In this document: positions 9,570 through 22,586 of the stretch, one piece after another
Layout: each line of letters begins with the position of its first letter
Numbering within the stretch: the stretch's first letter is position 1
Origin: Pleurodeles waltl
Taxonomy: Eukaryota; Chordata; Amphibia; Caudata; Salamandridae
Direction: 5' to 3'
DNA: 64,000 bases
Assembly: GCF_031143425.1 (NCBI RefSeq)
Contig: NW_027150056.1
Coordinates: 62,001 to 126,000 of the forward strand
The notes under the pieces: model-generated
Told to the model about the DNA's origin: nothing
Databases searched by the model: none
Seen by the model: the letters and a program-made list of their open reading frames with translations, nothing else
Program-made: the position numbers and the translations under genes

Positions 9570-11100
9570 GTTTGCAAAGGATTCTGGGTAACAGAACATG
9601 GTCCGAGACCCACAAGTCACCCCATCTTGGATTCCCCTAGGTCTCTAGTTTTCAGAAATGCACAGGTTTGGTAGGTTTCCCTAGTTGCCGGCTGAGCTAG
9701 AGGCCAAAATCTACAGGTAGGCACTTTGCAAAAAACACCTCTGTTTTCTTTAAAAAATTTGGATGTGTCCACGTTGCGCTTTGGGGTGTTTCCTGTCGCG
9801 GGCGCTAGGCCTACCCACACAAGTGAGGAATCATTTTTATCTGGAGACTTGGGGGAACGCTGGGTGGAAGGAAATTTGTGGCTCCTCTCAGATTCCAGAA
9901 CTTTCTGCCACAGAAATGTGAGGACCATGTGTTTTTTTAGCCAAATTTTGAGGTTTGCAAAGGATTCTGGGTAACAGAACCTGGTCCGAGCCCAACAAGT
10001 CACCCCCTTTGGATTCCCCTAGGTCTCTAGTTTTCAGAAATGCACAGGGTTGGTAGGTTTCCCTAGGTGCCGGCTGAGCTAGAGGCCAAAATCTACAGGT
10101 AGGCACTTTGCAAAAAACACCTGTGTTTTCTTTAAAAAATTTGGATGTGTCCACGTTGCGCTTTGGGGCGTTTCCTGTCGCGGGCGCTAGGCCTACCCAC
10201 ACAAGTGAGGTATCATTTTTATCGGGAGACTTGGGGGAACGCTGGGTGGAAGGAAATTTCTGGCTCCTCTCAGATTCCAGAACTTTCTGCCACAGAAATG
10301 TGAGGAACATGAGTTTTTTTAGCCACATTTTGAGGTTTGCAAAGGGTTCTGGGTAACATAACCTGGTCAGAGCAACACATGTCACCCCATCTTGGATTCC
10401 CCTAGGTCTCTAGTTTTCAGAAATGCACAGGTTTGGTAGGTTTCCCTAGGTGCCGGCTGAGCTAGAGGACAAAATCTACAGGTAGGCACTTCGCAAAAAA
10501 CACCTCTGTTTTCTTTCAAAAAATTGGATGTGTCCAAGTTGCGCTTTGGGGCGTTTCCTGTCGCGGGCGCTAGGCCTACCCACACAAGTGAGGTATTATT
10601 TTTATCGGGAGACTTGGGGGAACGCTGGGTGGAAGGAAATTTGTGGCTCCTCTCAGATTCCAGAACTTTCTGCAACAGAAATGTGAGGAACATGTGTTTT
10701 TTTAGCCAAATTTTGAGGTTTGCAAAGGATTCTGGGTAACAGAACCTGGTCTGAGCCCAACAACTCACTCCATCTTTGATTCCCCTAGGTCTCTAATTTT
10801 CAGAAATGCACAGGTTTGGTAGGTTTCCCTAGGTGCCGGCTGAGCTAGAGGCCAAAATCTACAGGTAGGCACTACGCAAAAAACACCTCTGTTTTCTTTA
10901 AAAAATTTGGATGTGTCCACGTTGCGCTTTGGGGCGTTTCCTGTCGCGGGCGCTAGGCCTACCCACACAAGTGAGGTATCATTTTTATCGGGAGACTTGG
11001 GGGAACGCTGGGTGGAAGGAAATTTGTGGCTCCTCTCAGATTCAAGAACTTTCTGCCACAGAAATGTGAGGAACATGAGTTTTTTTAGCCACATTTTGAG
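9570..11100. repeat. Domain I, last partial unit b-c-d-e (m26-m29)
   Basis: m26-m28 match m16-m18 at an offset of 3828 bp (ten monomers). m29 matches the e type, but with the common TCGCGGG core in place of CCCGGG. From m30 onward the a-to-g order is lost, so this marks the right edge of the domain. Confidence 0.8.
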
Positions 11101-14100
11101 GTTTGCAAAGGGTTCTGGGTAACATAACCTGGTCAGAGCCACACAAGTCACCCCATCTTGGATTCCCCTAGGTCTCTAGTTTTCAGAAATGCACAGGTTT
11201 GGTAGGTTTCCCTAGGTGCCGGCTGAGCTAGAGGCCAAAATCTACAGGTAGGCACTTCGCAAAAAACACCTCTGTTTTCTTTCAAAAAATTGGATGTGTC
11301 CACGTTGCGCTTTGGGGTGTTTCCTGTAGCGGGCGCTAGGCCTACCCACACAAGTGAGGTATCATTTTTATCGGGAGACTTGGGGGAACGCTGTGTGGAA
11401 GGAAATTTGTGGATCCTCTCAGATTCCAGAACTTTCTGCCACAGAAATGTGAGGAACATGTGTTTTTTTTGCCAAATTTTGAGGTTTGCAAAGGATTCTG
11501 GGAAACAGAACCTGGTCCGAGCCCCAAAACTCACCCCATCTTGGATTCCCCTAGGTCTCTAGTTTTCAGAAATGCACAGGTTTGGTAGGTTTCCCTAGGT
11601 GCCGGCTGAGCTGGAGGCCAAAATCTACAGGTAGGCACTACGCAAAAAACACCTCTGTTTTCTTTCAAAAATTTGGATGTGTCCACGTTGCGCTTTGGGG
11701 CGTTTCCTGTCGCGGGCGCTAGGCCTAACCACACAAGTGAGGTATCATTTTTATCGGGAGGCTTGGGGGAACGCTGGGTGGAAGGAAATTTGTGACTCCT
11801 CTCAGATTCCAGAACTTTCTGCCACAGAAATGTGAGGAACATGTGTTTTTTTAGCCAAATTTTGAGGTTTGCAAAGGATTCTGGGTAACAGAACCTGGTC
11901 CGAGCCCCACAAGTCACCCCATCTTGGATTCCCCTAGGTCTCTAGTTTTCAGAAATGCACAGGTTTGGTAGGTTTCCCTAGGTGCCGGCTGAGCTGGAGG
12001 CCAAAATCTACAGGTAGGCACTACGCAAAAAACACCTCTGTTTTCTTTGAAAAATGTGGATGTGTCCACGTTGCGCTTTGGGGCGTTTCCTGTCGCGGGC
12101 GCTAGGCCTACCCACACAAGTGAGGTATCATTTTTATCGGGAGACTTGGGGGAACGCTGGGTGGAAGGAAATTTGTGGCTCCTCTCAGATTCCAGAACTT
12201 TCTGCCACAGAAATGTGAGGAACATGTGTTTTTTTAGCCAAATTTTGAGGTTTGGAAAGGATTCTGGGTAACAGAACCTGGTCCGAGCCCCAAAACTCAC
12301 CCCATCTTGGATTCCCCTAGGTCTCTAGTTTTCAGAAATGCACAGGTTTGGTAGGTTTCCCTATGTGCCGGCTGAGCTAGAGGACAAAATCTACAGGTAG
12401 GCACTTCGCAAAAAACACCTCTGTTTTCTTTAAAAAAATTGGATGTGTCCACATTGCGCTTTGGGGCGTTTCCTGTCGCGGGCGCTAGGCCTACCCACAC
12501 AAGTGAGGTATCATTTTTATCGGGAGACTTGGGGGAACGCTGGGTGGAAGGAAATTTGTGGCTCCTCTCAGATTCCAGAACTTTCTGCCACAGAAATGTG
12601 AGGAACATGTGCTTTTTTAGCCAAAATTTGAGGTTTGCAAAGGATTCTGGGTAACAGAACCTGGTCTGAGCCCCACAACTCACCCCATCTTTGATTCCCC
12701 TATGTCTCTAGTTTTCAGAAATGCACAGGTTTGGTAGGTTTCCCTAGGTGCCGGCTGAGCTAGAGGCCAAAATCTACAGGTAGGCACTACGCAAAAAACA
12801 CCTCTATTTTCTTTCAAAAATTTGGATGTGTCCACGTTGCGCTTTGGGGCGTTTCCTGTCGCGGGCGCTAGGCCTACCCACACAAGTGAGGAATCAGTTT
12901 TATCGGGAGACTTGGGGGAACGCTGGGTGGAAGGAAATTTGTGGCTCCTCTCAGATTCCAGAACTTTCTGCCACAGAAATATGAGGAACATGTGTTTTTT
13001 TAGCCAAATTTTGAAGTTTGCAAAGGATTCTGGGTAACAGAACCTGGTCCGAGCCCCACAAGTCACCCCATCTTGGATTCCCCTAGGTCTCTAGTTTTCA
13101 GAAATGCACAGGTTTGGTAGGTTTCCCTAGGTGCCGGCTGAGCTAGAGGCCAAAATCTACAGGTAGGCACTACGCAAAAAACACCTGTTTACTTTAAAAA
13201 ATTTGGATGTGTCCACGTTGCGCTTTTGGGCGTTTCCTGTCGCGGGCGCTAGGCCTATCCACAAAAGTGAAGTATCATTTTTATCGGGAGACTTGGGGGA
13301 ACGCTGGGTGGAAGGAAATTTGTGGCTCCTCTCAGATTCCAGAACTTTCTGCCACAGAAATGTGAGGAACATGTGCTTTTTTAGCCAAAATTTGAGGTTT
13401 GCAAAGGATTCTGGGTAACAGAACCTGGTCTGAGCCCCACAACTCACCCCATCTTTGATTCCCCTATGTCTCTAGTTTTCAGAAATGCACAGGTTTGGTA
13501 GGTTTCCCTAGGTGCCGGCTGAGCTAGAGGCCAAAATCTACAGGTAGGCACTACGCAAAAAACACCTCTGTTTTCTTTCAAAAATTTGGATGTGTCCACG
13601 TTGCGCTTTGGGGCGTTTCCTGTCGCGGGCGCTAGGCCTACCCACACAAGTGAGGAATCAGTTTTATCGGGAGACTTGGGGGAACGCTGGGTGGAAGGAA
13701 ATTTGTGGCTCCTCTCAGATTCCAGAACTTTCTGCCACAGAAATATGAGGAACATGTGTTTTTTTAGCCAAATTTTGAAGTTTGCAAAGGATTCTGGGTA
13801 ACAGAACCTGGTCCGAGCCCCACAAGTCACCCCATCTTGGATTCCCCTAGGTCTCTAGTTTTCAGAAATGCACAGGTTTGGTAGGTTTCCCTAGGTGCCG
13901 GCTGAGCTAGAGGCCAAAATCTACAGGTAGGCACTACGCAAAAAACACCTCTGATTACTTTAAAAAATTTGGATGTGTCCACGTTGCGCTTTTGGGCGTT
14001 TCCTGTCGCGGGCGCTAGGCCTATCCACAAAAGTGAAGTATCATTTTTATCGGGAGACTTGGGGGAACGCTGGGTGGAAGGAAATTTGTGGCTCCTCTCA

Positions 14101-14162
14101 GATTCCAGAACATTCTGCCACAGAAATGAGAGGAACCTGTGTTTTTTTAGCCAAATTTTGAG
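11101..14162. repeat. Domain II: transition zone with a local dimer duplication (m30-m37)
   Basis: m30-m32 are individually distinct: AAAACTCACC boundaries, and GAGCTGGAGG in m31 and m32. From about 12600 to 14060 the sequence repeats with a 764-bp period (two monomers). The rare variant CCCCTATGTCTC occurs near 12710 and again near 13474, and CTATCCACAAAAGTGAAG occurs near 13256 and again near 14020. m35 is 381 bp because its hinge lost two bases. The monomer types here also occur inside domain III, so this is the left shoulder of the large HOR. Confidence 0.8.
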
Positions 14163-17100
14163 GTTTGGAAAGGATTCTGGGTAACAGAACCTGGTCCGAG
14201 CCCCAAAACTCACCCCATCTTGGATTCCCCTAGGTCTCTAGTTTTCAGAAATGCACAGGTTTGGTAGGTTTCCCTAGTTGCCGGCTGAGCTAGAGGACAA
14301 AATCTACAGGTAGGCACTTCGCAAAAAACACCTCTGTTTTCTTTAAAAAAATTGGATGTGTCCACATTGCACTTTGGGGCCTTTCCTGTCGCGGGCGCTA
14401 GGCCTACCCACACAAGTGAGGTATCATTTTTATCGGGAGACTTGGGGGAACGCTGGGTGGAAGGAAATTTGTGGCTCCTCTCAGATTCCAGAACTTTCTG
14501 CCACAGAAATGTGAGGAACATGTGCTTTTTTAGCCAAAATTTGAGGTTTGCAAAGGATTCTGGGTAACAGAACCTGGTCTGAGCCCCACAACTCACCCCA
14601 TCTTTGATTCCCCTAGGTCACTAGTTTTCAGAAATGCACAGGTTTGGTAGGTTTCCCTAGGTGCCGGCTGAGCTAGAGGCCAAAATCTACAGGTAGGCAC
14701 TACGCAAAAAACACCTCTGTTTTCTTTCAAAACTTTGGATGTGTCCACGTTGCGCTTTGGGGCGTTTCCTGTCGCGGGCGCTAGGCCTACCCACACAAGT
14801 GAGGAATCATTTTTATCGGGAGACTTGGGGGAACGCTGGGTGGAAGGAAATTTGTAGCTCCTCTCAGATTCCAGAACTTTCTGCCACAGAAATGTGAGGA
14901 ACATGTGTTTTTTTAGCCACATTTTGAGGTTTGCAAAGGATTCTGGGTAACATAACCTGGTCAGAGCCACACAAGTCACCCCATCTTGGATTCCCCTAGG
15001 TCTCTAGTTTTCAGAAATGCACAGGTTTGGTAGGTTTCCCTAGGTGCCGGCTGAGCTAGAGGACAAAATCTACAGGTAGGCACTTTGCAAAAAACACCTC
15101 TGTTTTCTTTCAAAAATTTGGATGTGTCTACGTTGCGCTTTGGGGCGTTTCCTGTCGCGGGCGCTAGGCCTACCCACACAAGTGAGGTATCATTTTTATC
15201 GGGAGACTTGGGGGAACGCTGGGTGGAAGGAAATTTGTGGCTCCTCTCAGATTCCAGAACTTTCTGACACAGAAATGTGAGGAACATGTTTTTTTTAGCC
15301 AAATGTTGAGGTTTGCAAAGGATTCTGGGTAACAGAACCTGGTCCGAGCCCCACAAGTCACCCCATCGTGGATTTCCCTAGGTCTCTAGTTTTCAGAAAT
15401 GCACAGGTTTGGTAGGTTTCCCTATGTGCCGGCTGAGCTAGAGGCCAAAATCTACAGGTAGGCACTTTGCAAAAAACACCTCTGTTTTCTTTCAAAAAAT
15501 TGAATGTGTCCACGTTGCGCTTTACGGCGTTTCCTGTCGCCGGCGCTAGGCCTACCACACAAGCGAGGTATCATTTTTATCGGGAGACTTGGGGGAACGC
15601 TGGGTGGAAGGAAATTTGGGGCTCCTCTCAGATTCCAGAACTTTCTGCCACAGAAATGTGAGGAACATGTGTTTTTTTAGCCAAATTTTGAGGTTTGCAA
15701 AGGATTCTGGGTAACAGAACCTGGTCCGAGCCCCACAAGTCACCCCATCGTGGATTCACCTAGGTCTCTAGTTTTCAGAAATGCACAAGTTTGGTAGGTT
15801 TCCCTAGGTGCCGGCTGAGCTAGAGGCCAAAATCTACAGGTAGGCACTTCGCAAAAAACACCTCTGTTTTCTTTCAAAAATTTGAATGTGTTCACGTTGC
15901 GCTTTGGGGCGTTTCCTGTCGCGAGCGCTAGGCCTACCCACACAAGTGAGGTATCATTTTTATCGGGATACTTGGGGGAACGCTGGGTGGAAGGAAATTT
16001 GTGGCTCCTCTCAGGTTCCAGAACTTTCTGCCACAGAAATGTGAGGAACATGTGTTTTTTTAGCCACATTTTGAGGTTTGCAAAGGATTCTGGGTAACAG
16101 AACCTGGACCGAGCCCCACAAGTCACCCCATCTTGGATTCCCCTAGGTCTCTAGTTTTCAGAAATGCACAGGTTTGGTAGGTTTCCCTAGGTGCCGGCTG
16201 AGCTAGAGGCCAAAATCTACAGGTAGGCACTTCGTAAAAAACACCTCTGTTTTCTTAAAAAAAATTGGATGTGTCCACGTTGCGCTTTGGGGCGTTTCCT
16301 GATGCGGGCGCTAGGCCTACCCACACAAGTGAGGTATCATTTTTATCGGGAGACTTGGGGTAACGCTGGGTGGAAGGAAATTTGTGGCTCCTCTCAGATT
16401 CCAGAACTTTCTGCCACAGAAATGTGAGGAACATGTGTTTTTTTAGCCAAATTTTGAGGTTTGCAAAGGATTCTGGGTAACAGAACCTGGTCCGAGCCCC
16501 ACAAGTCACCCCATCATGGATTCCCCTAGGTCTCTAGTTTTCAGAAGTGCACAAGTTTGGTAGGTTTCCCTAGGTGCCGGCTGAGCTAGAGGCCAAAATC
16601 TACAGGTAGGCACTTTGCAAAAAACACCTCTGTTTTCTTTCAAAAATTTGGATGTGTTCACGTTGCGCTTTGGGGCGTTTCCTGTCGCGAGCGCTAGGCC
16701 TACCCAAACAAGTGAGGTATCATTTTTATCAGGATACTTGGGGGAACGCTGGGTGGAAGGAAATTTGTGGCTCCTCTCAGATTCCAGAACTTTCTGCCAC
16801 AGAAATGTGAGGAACATGTGTTTTTTTAGCCACATTTTGAGGTTTGCAAAGGATTCTGGGTAACAGAACCTGGTCCGAGCCCCACAAGTCACCCCATCTT
16901 GGATTCCCCTAGGTCTCTAGTTTTCAGAAATGCACAGGTTTGGTAGGTTTCCCTAGGTGCCGGCTGAGCTGGAGGCCAAAATCTACAGGTAGGCACTTCG
17001 CAAAAAACACCTCTGTTTTCTTTGAAAAATTTGGATGTGTCCACGTTGCGCTTTGGGGCGTTTCCTGTCGCGGGCGTTAGGCCTACCCACACAAGTGAGG

Positions 17101-20100
17101 TATCATTTTTATCGGGAGACTTGGGGGAACGCTGGGTGGAAGGAAATTTGTGGCTCCTCTCAGATTCCAGAACTTTCTGCGACAGAAATATGAGGAACAT
17201 GTGTTTTTTTAGCCAAATTTTGAAGTTTGCAAAGGATTCTGGGTAACAGAACCTGGTCCGAGCCCCACAAGTCACCCCATCTTGGATTCCCCTAGGTCTC
17301 TAGTTTTCAGAAATGCACAGGTTTGGTAGGTTTCCCTAGGTGCCGGCTGAGCTAGAGGCCAAAATCTACAGGTAGGCACTTTACAAAAAACACCTCTGTT
17401 TTCTTTCAAAAATTTGAATGTGTTCACGTTGCGCTTTGGGGCGTTTCCTGTCGCGAGCGCTAGGCCTACCCACACAAGTGAGGTATCATTTTTATCGGGA
17501 TACTTGGGGGAACGCTGGGTGGAAGGAAATTTGTGGCTCCTCTCAGATTCCAGAACTTTCTGCCACAGAAATGTGAGGAACATGTGTTTTTTTAGCCACA
17601 TTTTGAGGTTTGCAAAGGATTCTGGGTAACAGAACCTGGACCGAGCCCTACAAGTCACCCCATCTTGGATTCCCCTAGGTCTCTAATTTTCAGAAATGCA
17701 CAGGTTTGGAAGGTTTCCCTAGGTGCCGGCTGAGCTAGAGGACAAAATCTACAGGTAGGCACTTTGCAAAAAACACCTCTGTTTTCTTTCAAAAATTTGG
17801 ATGTGTCCACGTTGCGCTTTTGGGCGTTTCCTGTCGCGGGCGCTAGGCCTATCCACAAAAGTGAAGTATCATTTTTATCGGGAGACTTGGGGGAACGCTG
17901 GGTGGAAGGAAATTTGTGGCTCCTCTCAGATTCCAGAACTTTCTGCCACAGAAATGTGAGGAACATGTGTTTTTTTAGCCAAATTTTGAGGTTTGGAAAG
18001 GATTCTGGGTAACAGAAACTGGTCCGAGCCCCAAAACTCACCCCATCTTGGATTCCCCTAGGTCTCTAGTTTTCAGAAATGCACAGGTTTGGTAGGTTTC
18101 CCTAGTTGCCGGCTGAGCTAGAGGACAAAATCTACAGGTAGGCACTTCGCAAAAAACACCTCTGTTTTCTTTAAAAAAATTGGATGTGTCCACATTGCAC
18201 TTTGGGGCCTTTCCTGTCGCGGGCGCTAGGCCTACCCACACAAGTGAGGTATCATTTTTATCGGGAGACTTGGGGGAACGCTGGATGGAAGGAAATTTGT
18301 GGCTCCTCTCAGATTCCAGAACTTTCTGCCACAGAAATGTGAGGAACATGTGCTTTTTTAGCCAAAATTTGAGGTTTGCAAAGGATTCTGGGTAACAGAA
18401 CCTGGTCTGAGCCCCACAACTCACCCCATCTTTGATTCCCCTAGGTCACTAGTTTTCAGAAATGCACAGGTTTGGTAGGTTTCCCTAGGTGCCGGCTGAG
18501 CTAGAGGCCAAAAGCTACAGGTAGGCACTACGCAAAAAACACCTCTGTTTTCTTTCAAACATTTGGATGTGTCCACGTTGCGCTTTGGGGCGTTTCCTGT
18601 CGCTGGCGCTAGGCCTACCCACACAAGTGAGGAATCATTTTTATCGGGAGACTTGGGGGAACGCTGGGTGGAAGGAAATTTGTAGCTCCTCTCAGATTCC
18701 AGAACTTTCTGCCACAGAAATGTGAGGAACATGTGTTTTTTTAGCCACATTTTGAGGTTTGCAAAGGATTCTGGGTAACAGAACCTGGACCGAGCCCCAC
18801 AAGTCACCCCATCTTGGATTCCCCTAGGTCTCTAGTTTTCAGAAATGCACAGGTTTGGTAGGTTTCCCTAGGTGCCGGCTGAGCTAGAGGCAAAAATCTA
18901 CAGGTAGGCACTTCGTAAAAAACACCTCTGTTTTCTTAAAAAAAATTGGATGTGTCCACGTTGCGCTTTGGGGCGTTTCCTGATGCGGGCGCTAGGCCTA
19001 CCCACACAAGTGAGGTATCATTTTTATCGGGAGACTTGGGGTAACGCTGGGTGGAAGGAAATTCGTGGCTCCTCTCAGATTCCAGAACTTTCTGCCACAG
19101 AAATGTGAGGAACATGTGTTTTTTTAGCCAAATTTTGAGGTTTGCAAAGGATTCTGGGTAACAGAACCTGGTCCGAGCCCCACAAGTCACCCCATCGTGG
19201 ATTCCCCTAGGTCTCTAGTTTTCAGAAGTGCACAAGTTTGGTAGGTTTCCCTAGGTGCCGGCTGAGCTAGAGGCCAAAATCTACAGGTAGGCACTTTGCA
19301 AAAAACACCTCTGTTTTCTTTCAAAAATTTGGATGTGTTCACGTTGCGCTTTGGGGCGTTTCCTGTCGCGAGCGCTAGGTCCACCCAAACAAGTGAGGTA
19401 TCATTTTTATCAGGATACTTGGGGGAACGCTGGGTGGAAGGAAATTTGTGGCTCCTCTCAGATTCCAGAACTTTCTGCCACAGAAATGTGAGGAACATGT
19501 GTTTTTTTAGCCACATTTTGAGGTTTGCAAAGGATTCTGGGTAACAGAACCTGGTCCGAGCCCCACAAGTCACCCCATCTTGGATTCCCCTAGGTCTCTA
19601 GTTTTCAGAAATGCACAGGTTTGGTAGGTTTCCCTAGGTGCCGGCTGAGCTGGAGGCCAAAATCTACAGGTAGGCACTACACAAAAAACACCTCTGTTTT
19701 CTTTGAAAAATTTGGATGTGTCCACGTTGCGCTTTGGGGCGTTTCCTGTCGCGGGCGTTAGGCCTACCCACACAAGTGAGGTATCATTTTTATCGGGAGA
19801 CTTGGGGGAACGCTGGGTGGAAGGAAATTTGTGGCTCCTCTCAGATTCAAGAACTTTCTGCCACAGAAATATGAGGAACATGTGTTTTTTTAGCCAAATT
19901 TTGAAGTTTGCAAAGGATTCTGGGTAACAGAACCTGGTCCGAGCCCCACAAGTCACCCCATCTTGGATTCCCCTAGGTCTCTAGTTTTCAGAAATGCACA
20001 GGTTTGGTAGGTTTCCCTAGGTGCCGGCTGAGCTAGAGGCCAAAATCTACAGGTAGGCACTACGCAAAAAACACCTCTGTTTTCTTTAAAAAATTTGGAT

Positions 20101-22586
20101 GTGTCCACGTTGCGCTTTGGGGCGTTTCCTGTCGCGGGCGCTAGGCCTACCCACAAAAGTGAGGTATCATTTTTATCGGGAGACTTGGGGGAACGCTGGG
20201 TGGAAGGAAATTTGTGGCTCTTCTCAGATTCCAGAACTTTCTGCCACAGAAATGTGAGGAACATGTGTTTTTTTAGCCAAAATTTGAGGTTTGCAAAGGA
20301 TTCTGGGTAACAGAACCTGGTCTGAGCCCCACATCTCACCCTATCTTTGATTCCCCTAGGTCTCTAGTTTTCAGAAATGCACAGGTTTGGTAGGTTTCCC
20401 TAGGTGCCGGCTGAGCTAGAGGCCAAATTCTACAGGTAGGCACTACGCTAAAAACACCTCTGATTTCATTCATAAATTTGGATGTGTCCACGTTGCGCTT
20501 TGGGGCGATTCCTGTCGCGGGCGCTAGGCCTACCCACACAAGTGAGGTATCATTTTTATCGGGAGACTTGGGGGAATGCTGGGTGGAAGGAAATTTGTGG
20601 CTCCTCTCAGATTCCAGAACTTTCTGCCACAGAAATGTGAGGAACATGTGCTTTTTTAGCCAAAATTTGAGGTTTGCAAAGGATTCTGGGTAACAGAACC
20701 TGGTCTGAGCCCCACAACTCACCCCATCTTTGATTCCCCTAGGTCTCTAGTTTTCAGAAATGCACAGGTTTGGTAGGTTTCCCTAGGTGCCGGCTGAGCT
20801 AGAGGCCAAAATCTACAGGTAGGCACTACGCAAAAAACACCTCTGTTTTCTTTCAAAAATGTGGATGTGTCCACGTTGCGCTTTGGGGCGTTTCCTGTCG
20901 CGGGCGCTAGGCCTACCCACACAAGTGAGGAATCATTTTTATCGGGAGACTTGGGGGAACGCTGGGTGGAAGGAAATTTGTGGCTCCTCTCAGATTCCAG
21001 AACTTTCTCTCACAGAAATATGAGGAACATGTGTTTTTTTAGCCAAATTTTGAACTTTGCAAAGGATTCTGGGTAACAGAACCTGCTCCGAGCCCCACAA
21101 GTCACCCCATCTTGGATTCCCCTAGGTCTCTAGTTTTTAGAAATGCACAGGTTTGGTAGGTTTCCCTAGGTGCCGGCTGAGCTAGAGGCCAAAATCTACA
21201 GGTAGGCACTACGCAAAAAACACCTCTGTTTACTTTAAAGAATTTGGATGTGTCCATGTTGCGCTTTTGGGCGTTTCCTGTCGCGGGCGCTAGGCCTATC
21301 CACAAAAGTGAGGTATCATTTTTATCAGGAGACTTGGGGGAACGCTGGGTGGAAGGAAATTTGTGGCTCCTCTCAGATTCCAGAACTTTCTGCCACAGAA
21401 ATGTGAGGAACATGTGTTTTTTTAGCCAAATTTTGAGGTTTGGAAAGGATTCTGGGTAACAGAACCTGGTCCGAGCCCCAAAACTCACCCCATCTTGGAT
21501 TCCCCTAGGTCTCTAGTTTTCAGAAATGCACAGGTTTGGTAGGTTTCCCTAGGTGCCGGCTGAGCTAGAGGACAAAATCTACAGGTTGGCACTTCGCAAA
21601 AAACACCTCTGTTTTCTTTAAAAAAATTGGATGTGTCCACATTGCGCTTTGGGGCCTTTCCTGTCGCGGGCGCTAGGCCTACCCACACAAGTGAGGTATC
21701 ATTTTTATCGGGAGACTTGGGGGAACGCTGGGTGGAAGGAAATTTGTGGCTCCTCTCAGATTCCAGAACTTTCTGCCACAGAAATGTGAGGAACATGTGC
21801 TTTTTTAGCCAAAATTTGAGGTTTGCAAAGGATTCTGGGTAACAGAACCTGGTCTGAGCCCCACAACTCACCCCATCTTTGATTCCACTAGGTCTCTAGT
21901 TTTCAGAAATGCACAGGTTTGGTAGGTTTCCCTAGGTGCCGGCTGAGCTAGAGGCCAAAATCTACAGGTAGGCACTACGCAAAAAACACCTCTGTTTTCT
22001 TTCAAAAATTTGGATGTCTCCACGTTGCGCTTTGGGGCGTTTCCTGTCGCGGGCGCTAGGCCTACCCACACAAGTGAGGTATCATTTTTATCGGGATACT
22101 TGGGGGGACGCTGGGTGGAAGGAAATTTGTAGGTCCTCTCAGATTCCAGAACTTTCTGCCACAGAAATGTGAGGAACATGTGTTTTTTTAGCCACATTTT
22201 GAGGTTTGCAAAGGATTCTGGGTAACAGAACCTGGACCGAGCCCCACAAGTCACCCCATCTTGGATTCCCCTAGGTCTCTAGTTTTCAGAAATGCACAGG
22301 TTTGGTAGGTTTCCCTAGGTGCCGGCTGAGCTAGAGGCCAAAATCTACAGGTAGGCACTTCGCAAAAAACACCTCTGTTTTCTTAAAAAAAATTGGATGT
22401 GTCCACGTTGCGCTTTGGGGCGTTTCCTGATGTGGGCGCTAGGCCTACCCACACAAGTGAGGTATCATTTTTATCGGGAGACTTGGGGGAACGCTGGGTG
22501 GAAGGAAATTTGTGGCTCCTCTCAGATTCCAGAACTTTCTGCCACAGAAATGTGAGGAACATGTGTTTTTTTAGCCAAATTTTGAG
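14163..22586. repeat. Domain III, 22-monomer HOR copy A (m38-m59)
   Basis: Twenty-two different monomers, 8424 bp, are followed directly by a second copy in the same order. The series includes easily recognised members: m41, which has CACACAAGCGAGG with one base missing from the CCCACAC segment; m43 with the TTCCTGATGCGGG core; m51 with the StuI-destroying AGGTCCACCC; m54 with TTCATTCATAAA; m55 with TTTCTCTCACAG; and m58 with GGATACTTGGGGGG. Copy A differs from copy B by only scattered substitutions that I noticed, for example GTCTACG at 15126 and CTGCGACAG near 17177. Confidence 0.93.

Larger units (their letters stand above)
1..11100. repeat. Domain I: HOR region built from an a-b-c-d-e-f-g monomer series (m1-m29)
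   Basis: Monomer types recur in a fixed order. m1-m7 (a to g) are followed by m8-m14. m15-m21 then repeat a to g at an exact offset of 5358 bp. m22-m23 repeat c-d, m24 is an e/f hybrid, m25 a g/a hybrid, and m26-m29 repeat b-c-d-e. Diagnostic variants are TCACGGGCG with TTTAGGGCG (a and g types), the CCCCCTTTGG boundary (c), CATAACCTGGTCAGAGC (entering d and f), the TGTTGCTCC segment (d) and the CCCGGG variant (e). Repetition of ordered blocks with private variants is the hallmark of a higher-order repeat remodelled by unequal exchange. Confidence 0.9.
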
